DNA of 64,000 bases, taken from assembly GCF_010365865.1 (NCBI RefSeq), contig NZ_CP048020.1:2356001-2420000 (forward strand), written 5' to 3'. This document shows positions 19,737 through 28,978 of the stretch, piece by piece. The stretch comes from Treponema vincentii. Its GTDB lineage: Bacteria > Spirochaetota > Spirochaetia > Treponematales > Treponemataceae. Position 1 is the stretch's first letter. Each line of letters opens with the position of its first letter. A program made the translations under genes and the position numbers. Below the pieces are notes generated by a model that searched no databases, was not told where the DNA came from, and saw only the letters and a list, made by a program, of their open reading frames with translations.

Positions 19737-20925
19737 GCAATACTTCCCGTTACTGCGAAATCGGAATATTCACTATTTGGATGCTGCCGCAACCGCGCAG
19801 CGTCCGCAGGCAGTGCTCGACGGCGTACAGGCGTACTACACCCGCAGCAACGGAAACGCAGGGCGCGGCTCCCATACCCTTGCGATGGAATCCTCCGCAT
19901 TGATTGAAGCCGCCCGCACTGCGGTAAGCGGTTTTATCGGCGCCGACGATTCCGGCGAGGTGGTGTTTACCAAGAATGCGACCGAATCGCTCAATATCAT
20001 TGCATACTGCTACGGATTAGAGCAGCTTCATGCCGGCGATGAAATAATCATTTCGATTGCCAACCATCATGCAAACCTTATCCCGTGGCAGTTCGTTGCA
20101 CGAAAAACCGGCGCCGCGCTGCGGTATGTCTACCTTGATGAACACGGCAACTTCGACATGGCAGGTTTTAAAGCCCTGCTCGGCAGCCGTACCAAGATTG
20201 TAGCGGTAACCGCCGCTGTCAATACCACCGGCGTTGTCTTTCCGGTACAGGAGATCATCACGGAAGCGCATAAGCACGGCGCCGTTGCCGTTATCGATGC
20301 GGCTCAGTCCATTGCGCATTTTCCGCACGATGTTGCGGCATGGGATTGCGACTTTCTCGCGTTTTCGGGACACAAGCTCTATGCGGAGTTCGGCGCCGGA
20401 GTGCTGTATGCCAAGCGCACACTTATCGAAAAAATGCCGCCCTTCCTTTACGGCGGCAGCATGATTGAATTCGTCGGCGAACAAACCAGCGAGTTTAAAG
20501 CGGGCGGTGCAAAGTACGAAGGCGGCACCTTAGATACCGCTGCGATTCATTCTTTACAGTTGAGTATCGACTTTTGGAAAAAGCTCGGGCTTGAAGAATT
20601 GCATAGCTATGTGGAAGGATTGCACCGCTCACTCTTAACCGCCTTAAAAAGCCTCGACTTTGTGGAAGCGTACTATACGGATGCGCAGCGGCGGGTACCA
20701 ACCGTCGCCTTTAACGTCAAAGACGTCCATTCGCACGACACTGCGTATATTCTGGATGAGCAAGGCGTTATGGTCAGGAGCGGACACCACTGCACGCAGC
20801 CGCTAATGGAATACATGGGTATCAACTCCTGCTGCCGCGCAAGCCTCGGCATCTACAACACGCAGGAAGACATCGACGCCCTCGCCGCCGCCCTCAAAAA
20901 AGTGTACGAAATCTTTAAGCGGTAG
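19729..20925 (+). CDS. sufS: SufS-type cysteine desulfurase
   Basis: PLP enzyme that takes sulfur from cysteine for Fe-S assembly. The 398-residue protein begins at ATG 19729, giving NIHYLDAAATAQRPQAVLDG. Motifs: NGNAGRGSHTLA, FTKNATESLNIIA, DAAQSIAHFPHDV, the PLP lysine in FSGHKLYAEFGAGVLY, and the catalytic cysteine in VRSGHHCTQPLMEY, the group II (SufS) arrangement. It overlaps the SufD tail by eight bases. Neither a SufU/NifU-like nor a SufE partner gene follows; the next gene is a YmdB-type phosphodiesterase. A partner is presumably encoded elsewhere. Confidence 0.96.
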   Translation: MYKQYFPLLRNRNIHYLDAAATAQRPQAVLDGVQAYYTRSNGNAGRGSHTLAMESSALIEAARTAVSGFIGADDSGEVVFTKNATESLNIIAYCYGLEQLHAGDEIIISIANHHANLIPWQFVARKTGAALRYVYLDEHGNFDMAGFKALLGSRTKIVAVTAAVNTTGVVFPVQEIITEAHKHGAVAVIDAAQSIAHFPHDVAAWDCDFLAFSGHKLYAEFGAGVLYAKRTLIEKMPPFLYGGSMIEFVGEQTSEFKAGGAKYEGGTLDTAAIHSLQLSIDFWKKLGLEELHSYVEGLHRSLLTALKSLDFVEAYYTDAQRRVPTVAFNVKDVHSHDTAYILDEQGVMVRSGHHCTQPLMEYMGINSCCRASLGIYNTQEDIDALAAALKKVYEIFKR

Positions 20926-20933
20926 ATTGCATA

Positions 20934-21719
20934 ATGGGTGATGAACTGATTCTTTTTTTTGGCGGAGATATTTGCGGAACACTCGGCGTCGATATTGCAG
21001 TACGGGTGATACCGGAGCTGATTAAAGCTGAAAAACTTGATTTTATAATCGTAAACGGAGAAAATGCGGCGAAAGGCTCCGGCATAGAATTGGAACAAGC
21101 CGCGCGTTTATTTGCTGCCGGAGTTGATGTTATTACCGGCGGGAATCACAGTATGGAGCGGTTTGACTTACGAGCCGGTTTCGGACAGGAACCTCGGATA
21201 CTGCGCCCCGCAAACTACCCGCTTGCGCCGGGCAGCGGCATCATCACCGTGCGTAAACCGCAGGGGACGTTGACGGTACTGAATATACAAGGAAGGGAAA
21301 ACATGCGCCCGATCGATTGTCCCTTCCAAACGGCTGACCGTTTATTAACGGAACAGGCTGACGGAATAGTTATGGTGGATTTCCATGCGGAATCGGTACA
21401 GGAAAAAGAAGCCCTCGCGTATTATCTTGACGGGCGTGTTTCCTGTGTGTTCGGCTCTCATACCCATACGCAAACCGCCGATGAACGTATTCTCACAGGA
21501 GGTACCGGCTACATTAGCGATGCAGGTATGATAGGGGCATTCCATTCGATCATCGGTAGCTCTATTGAGGCTGCTGTAGCCCGAAGCCTCACGCTTACCC
21601 CGCAAACCTTCAACATACCGGAAAGCGGAGAAGCGATATTCTGCGGCATTATTGCAAGGATATCATTGGAAACAAAAAAGACGCTTTCGTTAAAACGGGT
21701 ATATAAGGCGGGTATCTAA
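20934..21719 (+). CDS. YmdB/TIGR00282-family metallophosphoesterase
   Basis: 261 residues. Family motifs: FFGGDICGTLGVD, IVNGENAAKGSGI, VITGGNHSMERFD, LRPANYPLAPGSG, NIQGRENM, MVDFHAESVQEKEAL, FGSHTHTQTADERIL and YISDAGMIGAFHSIIG. Bacterial homologues are di-iron or di-metal enzymes that hydrolyse 2',3'-cyclic nucleotides (YmdB of Bacillus). It begins nine bases after sufS and is probably the last gene of the suf transcript. The link to Fe-S assembly is unclear, though the predicted metal centre may be iron. Family assignment is strong; substrate is inference. Confidence 0.9.
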   Translation: MGDELILFFGGDICGTLGVDIAVRVIPELIKAEKLDFIIVNGENAAKGSGIELEQAARLFAAGVDVITGGNHSMERFDLRAGFGQEPRILRPANYPLAPGSGIITVRKPQGTLTVLNIQGRENMRPIDCPFQTADRLLTEQADGIVMVDFHAESVQEKEALAYYLDGRVSCVFGSHTHTQTADERILTGGTGYISDAGMIGAFHSIIGSSIEAAVARSLTLTPQTFNIPESGEAIFCGIIARISLETKKTLSLKRVYKAGI

Positions 21720-21800
21720 AGACCGGCGGTTCCGTAAGATGAAACCGCTCAACCGGTCGGTATTTCCTAAAATATGTTCTTATTGATGCAGAGGGGGAAA

Positions 21801-21825
21801 TACCCCGATACTTTGCCTCGGGGTA
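21801..21825. repeat. Hairpin TACCCCGA...TCGGGGTA (intergenic repeat family)
   Basis: An 8-bp perfect stem around TACTTTGCC lies between the convergent YmdB and trxA genes. It shares ACTTTGC with the hairpin at 4394 and the CCCCGA/TCGGGG stem with 26910. It may end transcription from both sides, although no T-run follows. Confidence 0.5.
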
Positions 21826-21842
21826 GAATGACTGTCTGCTTA

Positions 21843-22149
21843 TTAGAGTAATGCCAGTATCTTGGCTTTATCAATAAATCCGAGAGAGCGTTTAATTTCT
21901 TTTCCGTTTTTGAAAAGGATGAGCGTCGGGATACTGGTAACGCCGAATCTTACTGCAAGGTCTTGCTGTTCATCTACATTAACCTTCGCAAGAACGGCTT
22001 TTCCGTTAACTTCCTTTTCCGCTTCTTCAAAAACGGGGCCAAGCATCTTACAAGGCCCGCACCACGGAGCCCCAGAAATCTACCAATGCCGTTTCGGCAC
22101 CGTTGATTGTCTTGTCAAAATTTTCCTGATTTAAATGTAGTATAGCCAT
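21843..22149 (-). CDS. trxA: Thioredoxin (one frameshift at the active site)
   Basis: Read with one base removed from the GGGG run near 22064-22067, the product is [19 protein letters not shown], then [19 protein letters not shown] with the redox-active WCGPC, then [36 protein letters not shown] and a C-terminal GFIDKAKI: a normal thioredoxin of about 102 residues. As sequenced, the frame breaks just before the active site and only a start at 22046 remains open. GGAGG-like sequence precedes ATG 22149. A single extra base in a homopolymer suggests sequence error. It reduces protein disulfides in the cytoplasm. Confidence 0.9.
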
Positions 22150-22211
22150 ACCAATTTCCTCCATAAAATATGAAATGCATCGTTTACCGATCATCCGGTG
22201 TACTTATCTCA

Positions 22212-24105
22212 TTACACAGAGTGCAGCACAAGCCACAATATATAATACTCCGTATAAAGCCTTAACGCCCCTTTATTTTTTACTTTTGCCAAACCGGGCG
22301 TACTGACAATTGCATCCGCTAAATTACGAATACGGTCGGATGTCAGTTTGGTAAAAGACTGCGTTCTATGTGCTATCTTTACCTGATCTCTGATAAAGGA
22401 GTTAACATCATCGGTATTTTGCTTTCTAATTGCAGGATCGATAATTGTATTCCACAGATCAAGCTGCTCAATAATACAGTCCTGCAAACTTTTATTTGCA
22501 GGAATAAACTCAGCCTGCAATTCGCTCGCAATTTCCCGTGGTGAAATTTTTTTATTAGTGGTCCCCGGTTGTTGTGGCAAGGATTCGGCTTTAGAATTTC
22601 CCATCCGGGCGGAGCGACGCGTCTTCTTTGGTCGCATAAAGAAAGCGATAATAGAAGATATGATAGGAATCGTATACCAAAAAGGCAATAGAATTTTTTG
22701 CATCCGTTAAAAGCTCTTGCCTGTTCATCATAAACAAGTCGGTATAGGATAATAACCGGTCGCGGGAAAATATTCTTCGAATCTCAGCCGCTTGATGTTC
22801 CGTAATACGCTTGTCAGCTGAAAGCATGGGAATAAACGGGGCACCCAGTAAGGCATACAATATCGGTACGTACTCCGCACATAAAGTTTTTAATAACTGG
22901 TTAAATGCCGAATCGGTGTGCATCGCATCGGATTGTTCAAACCGTATCAGCTGTTGATACCATTTCTTTAAACAAACATCCCGCAATTTTTTTCGGTTAT
23001 CGTTTACCAGCGAGATAATTAATGGTACCGTTTTATCCAACATGATGTAATACCGCTCCCCATCAGGAGTTTTGAAACTGAGAAGATCGGGTAAATTAGC
23101 ATCTCCATCCGAACCGGTTTTTTCCTGTATATATTCCTCAAGATCACTTTGACTATATTGCCCGAGCAACGGTACTCCACGGGAATCTTTAAAATTAACA
23201 ATGGCAGCCTTATTAAAATAATATGGAGGTTTCTGAAGTGCCAAATCGAGATTCTTTAGGGCAGTTTCTCGTTGAAGCGACTGCTGCGTCTTATTCCGAT
23301 AATAGTTATTCAGATATTCGATAATAAAGATAGCCTGCAAAATGGTGATTTCATCGCTCATTTTTTCGGTTTTCTTCGAAAATTCTTGTTTTACAACGGA
23401 ACAAAGATAGCTCCAGTACAAATATACATCACCCGATTTTTTTAATGTGTACATTGCTTCGGACGAGTGGGACTGAATCGTAAGGATAAACTTTCTAATT
23501 GAATACTCTTTCCCGGGGTTTGCCGTTATCAATTTTTTTTGAATAAAATCTCGTAATTCGTCTTTCTGAAAGAAGAACCGTAATTTTGCGATTGCAAGAT
23601 CAAGCATTTGATCGGTAGAAAAATTTCCCGGGAAAATAAGCGGAGGGGTGTCGTCAGGAAACATAAGCTGATACAGAAAGGTATCGTTTTCCGGTTCCGG
23701 CTGCAACTCGGTAAAATCGGTATTGATTCTAATATAACGGAGAAAACGCTTGGAAAAATTCTGCGGTATTGCGCTGGCAAGCGGAAAAGGTAATTCAGGT
23801 TTTTCACGAATCATCTCGTATTGACGTGTCACCTTATCGAGAAAATAGAATGGGACAAAGACAACTTTACCTTTCCGTTTGTCGTCGATAAGCTCTACTT
23901 TCCCTTCCGATTCAAGAGCTTCCAGCTCCGTTAACAATCTTGTTTCCGATATATCAATGAAAGAAGCAACATCAGGCTTTTCGGCTATGTTTCTTTGAGC
24001 ATACTTTCGTAAATAATCGGTTAATTCGCTAATCCCAACAAATGGACTATTAAAGCGCAGAGCATAAGTGCGCAAAATATCCGGGAGTCTTACACTAACA
24101 GCCAT
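22212..24105 (-). CDS. Hypothetical protein, about 630 residues, probable frameshift near 22600
   Basis: I do not recognise a family. The N-terminal 130 residues look helical, with a segment (ISETRLLTELEALESEGKVE) that resembles a winged-helix recognition region. The centre is mixed alpha/beta with repeated aromatic Tyr-Tyr pairs (EYLNNYYRNKTQQ, RYYIMLDKTVP). The first frame ends at 22591 after RPDGKF; a second frame overlaps it by 113 bases and continues from NSKAESLPQQPG to 22212. Dropping one base from GGGAAATT (about 22597-22604) joins them smoothly. No membrane segment or signal is evident. It lies between trxA and the methyltransferase gene, in the same direction. Confidence 0.6.
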
Positions 24106-24185
24106 TTGTTTCTTATTATTGCATACTTTTCCTAATTGAACAAGAGGAAAACTAAAGTTTGTGGGTATCCGATTTTAGTACCCGG

Positions 24186-24995
24186 TTAATTCAGTTTTAA
24201 ATGCAAAATAATGGTTCTTCCCCCATCGTCACATACTTTCATCGCGATACGGGTATACAGTTTTAATTTACGCTTCAGCATCTTCCGCGCAGTGGTATAA
24301 AAGGTACGTTGCTCCATCAGTTCCATATCGCATTTTCGGGCAAAAGCAGAACCGTCATCCACATAAAAGTACATCTGCGCCGAAGTATTGCCTGTTTTTT
24401 GTACATATTTATTGGCATATTTTATACCAATTGCGTTTGTCGCATCAAAAATCAATTCACCCTTCGGAAAACGTTTTTTTAGCTCCGATAAAAAAGTTAC
24501 TATCTTTTCTTCTCGAAAATATTGAAATACACCGGATACGACCAATAAAGACGGAAGAGAAGTGTCTATACCCTCTACCCACTCAAGTTTAAAGATATCC
24601 GCACCGATAAGCGTTTCGTTTTCTTTTGCTCCCAAGATATTTTTACGCAGCTCTATCACTTCCGGTAAATCGATTTCGTAAAAAGGAACATTGATGGCAG
24701 GCAATCTAAACGCAGCCGTTTCCAACCCGGCTCCGAGGTTAATGATATTACATTTTTCATGCTTGTCATAAAAACCTTTTATCATCTCGTCAAAATTATA
24801 ATAGCGGGCGACTGAAGCCAGCATCGTATATTGGGATGATGATTTCCAAATCCGCTCAAATGCTCCTGCCGGAATTTTTGATTCCAACGACAAAGCCGTT
24901 CCATCATAAAAATATTCGGGAAAATGTTTAGACGCATAAATCCGCGCAGCCATCGGTATAAGCATCGTATCAGCCACACCGTTAAACTCATTCAT
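24186..24995 (-). CDS. Class I SAM-dependent methyltransferase, LCMT/PPM1 family
   Basis: 269 residues from ATG 24995, chosen because ACGGAGG lies six bases upstream; the longer reading to 25040 has no ribosome site. The SAM-binding loop is NIINLGAGLETAAFRL, followed by the acidic strand FYEIDLPEVIELRK, which is typical of the leucine carboxyl/polyketide O-methyltransferase family PF04072. Later come LLVVSGVFQYFREEKIVTFL and LIFDATNAIGIKYAN. Substrate cannot be read from the sequence. The gene is followed by the 22-24 kb hypothetical protein in the same direction. Family is reasonably certain. Confidence 0.8.
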   Translation of the reverse strand: MNEFNGVADTMLIPMAARIYASKHFPEYFYDGTALSLESKIPAGAFERIWKSSSQYTMLASVARYYNFDEMIKGFYDKHEKCNIINLGAGLETAAFRLPAINVPFYEIDLPEVIELRKNILGAKENETLIGADIFKLEWVEGIDTSLPSLLVVSGVFQYFREEKIVTFLSELKKRFPKGELIFDATNAIGIKYANKYVQKTGNTSAQMYFYVDDGSAFARKCDMELMEQRTFYTTARKMLKRKLKLYTRIAMKVCDDGGRTIILHLKLN

Positions 24996-25225
24996 AACCG
25001 CCTCCGTTAAGACTTGTACAGGGAATACTGAAAAATCCAAAAACTTCTATTTTTTAACGGCCTAAAGAATCTATTCCTGTTTGCTATACATAATACAATT
25101 AAATTAGGACTTTAAGTCAAGAGGAGACACATTTTTGTCATCCGTAAACAGTGGAAAATCGATAAGAAATGAAAACCGGCGAACCTCAGCTGGTATATTC
25201 GCCTTTATTTTTTTTGAAATAAAAT

Positions 25226-25307
25226 TGGGGAGACAAGGATTCGAACCTTGGAAGGCGGAGCCAACAGATTTACAGTCTGCCCCCTTTGACCGCTCGGGAA
25301 TCTCCCC
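25226..25307 (-). tRNA. tRNA-Tyr (anticodon GTA)
   Basis: 82 bases with the long variable arm expected for class II tRNA. Acceptor GGGGAGA pairs with TCTCCCC, the anticodon loop is CTGTAAA with GTA, and the T loop is TTCGAAT. Discriminator A; CCA not encoded. It lies nine bases from tRNA-Thr on the same strand. Confidence 0.96.
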
Positions 25308-25316
25308 ATATCGATG

Positions 25317-25390
25317 AGCCAACTTAGGGATTCGAACCCTAGACCCCGAGATTACAAATCACGTGCTCTGGCCAGCTGAGCTAAGTTGGC
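25317..25390 (-). tRNA. tRNA-Thr (anticodon TGT)
   Basis: 74 bases; acceptor GCCAACT pairs with AGTTGGC, D stem GCTC/GAGC, anticodon loop TTTGTAA with TGT, T loop TTCGAAT. The anticodon stem CGTGA/TCTCG contains one T-T mismatch, a small oddity. Discriminator T; CCA not encoded. Co-transcribed with tRNA-Tyr. Confidence 0.95.
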
Positions 25391-25460
25391 ATAAATATGA
25401 GATGCATCATATCGGTTTCCGTATTATCTGTCAAGTGTAAAATAAGAAAATAGATTTTTC

Positions 25461-25489
25461 TTGACAAATCGAAATTCACGGGTGATACT
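25461..25489 (+). promoter_or_regulatory. Putative promoter of the sugar ABC importer operon
   Basis: A perfect TTGACA (25461-25466), 17 bases, then GATACT (25484-25489), about 98 bases before the binding-protein start. The long leader contains no riboswitch that I recognise. Confidence 0.65.
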
Positions 25490-25586
25490 ATAGTAAACGC
25501 TGCTAAAGCTATACTGCGGATTTTGCGTTGCAAAACCCAATTTCGCTTTTAGGCGGACAATAAATATTTTGTTGGAGGAGTGTTTT

Positions 25587-26852
25587 ATGAAAAAATTCAC
25601 GGCTGTGATGCTTGCCGGTGTTTTACTCGCGGCATTTTCTCCCGTTTTTGCAAACGGTGCAAATGAAGGGGGCGGAGGAGAGAAAGTTACGCTGACGATG
25701 GGTTCTTGGCGTACCGATGACGTTGCACAGATCAGCGCGCTGCTTAAAGAGTACAAAAAGGTAAAGCCGAATGTAACAATCGAATTTAAACCGACTATCA
25801 ATGTCGATTACAATGCGACGTTGCGGCTGCAACTTGAAAGCGGCACCGGCCCCGATCTGATGTATGCTCGTTCGTATGCAACCGGTGAAAAATTGCTTAT
25901 GGATGGCTATTTTGCCGATGTGTCGGACATTCCCGGTTTAAAATCGAACTTTACCGCAGGGAATCGTGCTCCATGGACTGCCGCCGACGGACGTAACTTT
26001 GCCGTCCCGTTTAATGCAATTGTACAAGTTGTCTACTATAATAAGGACATATTCAAGAAGGCCGGAGTTGCGGTTCCACAGACATGGGAAGATTTTTTAG
26101 CTGTCTGCGATAAGCTGAAAAAGGCCGGTATTACACCGATCGCCAACGGACTTGCCGACGAATGGGACATTAATGAATGCTTTATGATGGGTATTTTACC
26201 GGGCTTTGTCGGTGGAGCCGAAGGTCGTATGGCATATCAGTCGGGCAAGGTACCTTTGAACGATGCTAAAATGGTAAGCGCTTTTCAGGCAATGGCCGAT
26301 GTAGCAAAATATTGCCCCAACGGTTTTGCCGCTCTTACCTACAACGATTCAATTGCATTGTTTGCTACCGGACAGGCTGCCATGTGGGTAGACGGATCGT
26401 GGAATGTCGGGGCATTTAAAGACGTTTCATTCAATTGGGGAACGTTTATACCGCCCGCTCCTGCCGGTAAAAAAGCAGCCGTTTGTTTCCATCCCGACAC
26501 AGGTATGGCGTATAATAAGGCAAGTAAGCATGTTCAGGAATGTAGAGACTTTTTAGCATGGCTATGTACGGTACAGGGCGCAACCGTTTGCGCCGAATTT
26601 ATGCCGACCGGCTTTTTCCCGATGATTAATGCCCCCATCAAAATCAAAGATGCTCACGCAAATGAAATTCTCGCGCTTACCGCAGGAAAACTGCAGGATG
26701 CACGCTTTGTATGGGAACGCTGGATGGATGGATCCCCCAGCGGCTATGTACTGATGAATCAGGGCGTTATCGCTGTTATGAAAGGTGAAAAAACCGCTAA
26801 GCAAGCTGCCGATGCATTGGCTGCAGGGGTTGCAAAATCGTATAAACCTTAA
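25587..26852 (+). CDS. Sugar ABC transporter, periplasmic binding protein
   Basis: 421 residues from ATG 25587 (GGAGGAG ten bases upstream). Signal peptide: MKKFTAVMLAGVLLAAFSPV then FANGANEG. The mature part is an extracellular solute-binding protein family 1 (PF01547) member: VTLTMGSWRTDD at the start, VTIEFKPTINVDYNATLRLQ, LESGTGPDLMY, PFNAIVQVVYYNKDIFKKAG, PQTWEDFLAVCDKLKKAGI and FATGQAAMWVDGSWNVG. It delivers an oligo- or monosaccharide to the two permeases downstream. A 250-base gap with stable hairpins separates it from them, a common way to make more binding protein than permease. The particular sugar is unknown. Confidence 0.93.
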   Translation: MKKFTAVMLAGVLLAAFSPVFANGANEGGGGEKVTLTMGSWRTDDVAQISALLKEYKKVKPNVTIEFKPTINVDYNATLRLQLESGTGPDLMYARSYATGEKLLMDGYFADVSDIPGLKSNFTAGNRAPWTAADGRNFAVPFNAIVQVVYYNKDIFKKAGVAVPQTWEDFLAVCDKLKKAGITPIANGLADEWDINECFMMGILPGFVGGAEGRMAYQSGKVPLNDAKMVSAFQAMADVAKYCPNGFAALTYNDSIALFATGQAAMWVDGSWNVGAFKDVSFNWGTFIPPAPAGKKAAVCFHPDTGMAYNKASKHVQECRDFLAWLCTVQGATVCAEFMPTGFFPMINAPIKIKDAHANEILALTAGKLQDARFVWERWMDGSPSGYVLMNQGVIAVMKGEKTAKQAADALAAGVAKSYKP

Positions 26853-26909
26853 GGTTTAGTTTCTTATCCGATACGGACGGGATGAGTTGCCGAAACGGTA
26901 AATCAACAC

Positions 26910-26954
26910 CCCCGACGCAAGCGTCGGGGTACAATGCTCAACGTTTCGCATTGT
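26910..26954. repeat. Two tandem hairpins between binding protein and permease
   Basis: First hairpin: CCCCGACGC-AA-GCGTCGGGG (26910-26929), related to those at 4394 and 21801. Second: ACAATGC (26931-26937) pairs with GCATTGT (26948-26954). Within an operon they could stabilise the upstream message or reduce read-through to the permeases. The rest of 26853-27105 shows no gene. Confidence 0.55.
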
Positions 26955-27105
26955 ATGTTCTATAAGGTGGTTGCAGTCGGCTTTAATACCCTTTGTTACG
27001 ACGCAGAGCGTTGCCGAGGACGGCGGGTATTAAACCCTCCGCACGAATAACCTTTAAGGCAACCCATCCTCCGTTCATGTTGCTTTGAGCGACGGAGTTG
27101 CAAAT

Positions 27106-28023
27106 ATGCATATTAAAAAAAGTGATAAGTACGGATGGCTTATATATCTTTTGCCTGCTTTTGTCGTGTACACTGTCTTTATGGCTTTTCCACTGGCGGA
27201 TTCAATCAGGCTTAGTTTTTTTTCCGGTTCTTCGGTCTCCGGTAAAAATGTCTTTGTCGGCTTAGATAACTATAAAGCTCTTTTTGGTGATGCCGAAAAT
27301 GCCCGCCGGTACTGGGGTGCATTCAGCAATACGTGGTATTTTTTCTTTATTCACATGCTGGTTCAAAACGTTTTAGGCCTTACATTTTCGCTCATGCTCA
27401 CCGCGAAGGGTATGAAGTGGACACGTTTTTATCAAACGATTATTTTTATTCCGGTTACTTTGGCTATTTTGGTTACCGGATATTTATGGAAGCTTATACT
27501 CAACCCCCAGTGGGGTGCCTTGCCGCTCCTGTTAAAAAATATCGGCCTTGAAACGCTCATAAAACCGTGGCTCGGTGAACAGCAATATGCGTTGACAGCT
27601 ATTTCGTTGGTATCATCGTGGCAGTGGGTGGGTATCCCCGCTATGATGATTCTAGCCGGTTTACAAACCATTCCGGACGATTTGTTGGAGGCTGCCGACA
27701 TTGCAGGCTGTAACGGCTGGCAAAAAATTCGATATATAAAACTCCCGTTAATAAAACCGGTGCTCGGCATGGTTGCAATTTTAACATTCGTAAATAACTT
27801 CAATGCGTTCGACGTTGTTTTTGCGATGGAAAATGTAAACGGTGCGCCGCAATATGCGACCGATCTGATCGGTACGCTTTTTTATCGCGTAGGAATTGCA
27901 GGGCAGCACCCCGTAGGTATCCCCAATCCCGGTATGGGAGCCGCAATTGCAACGGTAACGTTTATTATGCTGATGATCGGCGTCGGTATTATGCTACGCT
28001 TGACGCAAGGCGACAAGAATTAA
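27106..28023 (+). CDS. Sugar ABC transporter permease 1 (MalF/UgpA type)
   Basis: 305 residues with six predicted membrane segments, beginning YGWLIYLLPAFVVYTVFMAF. The cytoplasmic EAA loop that contacts the ATPase reads LLEAADIAGCNGWQKIRYIKLP, with the conserved EAA---G and ---LP. ATG 27106 has ACGGAG nine bases upstream and gives a sensible N-terminus; an earlier start at 27085 is unlikely. It pairs with the next gene to form the membrane channel for the sugar bound by the product of 25587. No ATPase gene follows; such importers often share one (MsmK/UgpC-like) encoded elsewhere. Confidence 0.93.
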   Translation: MHIKKSDKYGWLIYLLPAFVVYTVFMAFPLADSIRLSFFSGSSVSGKNVFVGLDNYKALFGDAENARRYWGAFSNTWYFFFIHMLVQNVLGLTFSLMLTAKGMKWTRFYQTIIFIPVTLAILVTGYLWKLILNPQWGALPLLLKNIGLETLIKPWLGEQQYALTAISLVSSWQWVGIPAMMILAGLQTIPDDLLEAADIAGCNGWQKIRYIKLPLIKPVLGMVAILTFVNNFNAFDVVFAMENVNGAPQYATDLIGTLFYRVGIAGQHPVGIPNPGMGAAIATVTFIMLMIGVGIMLRLTQGDKN

Positions 28024-28040
28024 AGTAAAGGGGAAATAGG

Positions 28041-28877
28041 ATGAAAGCTTCTCTTTCACGTGACAGAATGCATCTCGGTTCTCATGTTGTACTTATTTTT
28101 TGGACGTTTTTAGTGCTTTTCCCTTTGTGGACGATGATTGTCAATTCGTTTAAGTTTAAATTCGACATTTATACCGACCCTTTCGGATTGCCTAAAAAAT
28201 GGAATTTCGAAAGTTATGTGTCGGTTATAACGGACGGCGACTTCTTTTTATATTTCCGCAACAGCCTTTTTGTAACGCTCGGTTCGATTTTTCTTGTGTT
28301 ATTATTCGGCGCTATGGCGTCTTATGCGTTAGTAAACTGGAAACATAAAGCTTCCCGTTTTTTATATCTGTTTTTTATCGCGGGGATGATGCTTCCGATC
28401 AAAATCGGGAGTATCCGTCTTTTGCAGCTGATTAAAGGACTGGGGCTTTTAAATACGCTCTGGGGCTTGTTCCCCGTATATACGGCGATGGGGCTGCCGA
28501 TAGCCGTATTCGTCTTAACTGAATTTATCCGTCAAATTCCTGCTGAACTGACCGAGGCTGCCGTTATTGATGGCGCGACACGTAACAAAGTCTTTACCAT
28601 TATTATCCTGCCGCTTTTGCGTCCCGCGCTTGCAACCGTTGCCATCTATAATCTTATTCCGTTCTGGAATGACTTATGGTTCCCGCTTATCTTTATCAAC
28701 CAAGATGCACACAAGACCTTGCTGCTCGGCGTAACACGCTTGTTTGGACAGTATATGACCGATTGGTCTCGGATTTTAGCTGTGCTTACCTTGTCGGCCA
28801 TTCCCGTTTTGGTATTATACCTCACGATGTCTAAAAACTTTATTAGGGGGTTAACTGCCGGCGCCGTAAAAGGATAA
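28041..28877 (+). CDS. Sugar ABC transporter permease 2 (MalG/UgpE type)
   Basis: 278 residues, six predicted membrane segments, and a long first periplasmic loop (YTDPFGLPKKWNFESYVSVI) typical of MalG-like subunits. The EAA loop is LTEAAVIDGATRNKVFTIII followed by LPLLRPALAT. AAGGGG lies seven bases before the ATG, 17 bases after the first permease. A clear intrinsic terminator follows at 28894, so the operon is binding protein, permease, permease, without ATPase or sugar-degrading enzymes. Assignment is secure. Confidence 0.93.
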   Translation: MKASLSRDRMHLGSHVVLIFWTFLVLFPLWTMIVNSFKFKFDIYTDPFGLPKKWNFESYVSVITDGDFFLYFRNSLFVTLGSIFLVLLFGAMASYALVNWKHKASRFLYLFFIAGMMLPIKIGSIRLLQLIKGLGLLNTLWGLFPVYTAMGLPIAVFVLTEFIRQIPAELTEAAVIDGATRNKVFTIIILPLLRPALATVAIYNLIPFWNDLWFPLIFINQDAHKTLLLGVTRLFGQYMTDWSRILAVLTLSAIPVLVLYLTMSKNFIRGLTAGAVKG

Positions 28878-28893
28878 ATAGAAAGCAACCGCA

Positions 28894-28923
28894 AGCAGCG
28901 ATGCCTGCACCGCTGCTCTTTTT
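28894..28923 (+). terminator. Intrinsic terminator of the sugar ABC operon
   Basis: AGCAGCG pairs with CGCTGCT around a 10-base loop and is followed by CTTTTT, 17 bases after the permease stop. Confidence 0.75.
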
Positions 28924-28978
28924 CGCGTTAGGATAGGCTATACATTTAAAACCTGAGGTTTTTGGACAGCCCCGTTTC

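Noticed and set aside
25104-25322. Open reading frame on the minus strand over the tRNA-Tyr gene
   Set aside because: It is a by-product of the tRNA sequence; the cloverleaf explains the conservation and no ribosome site exists.
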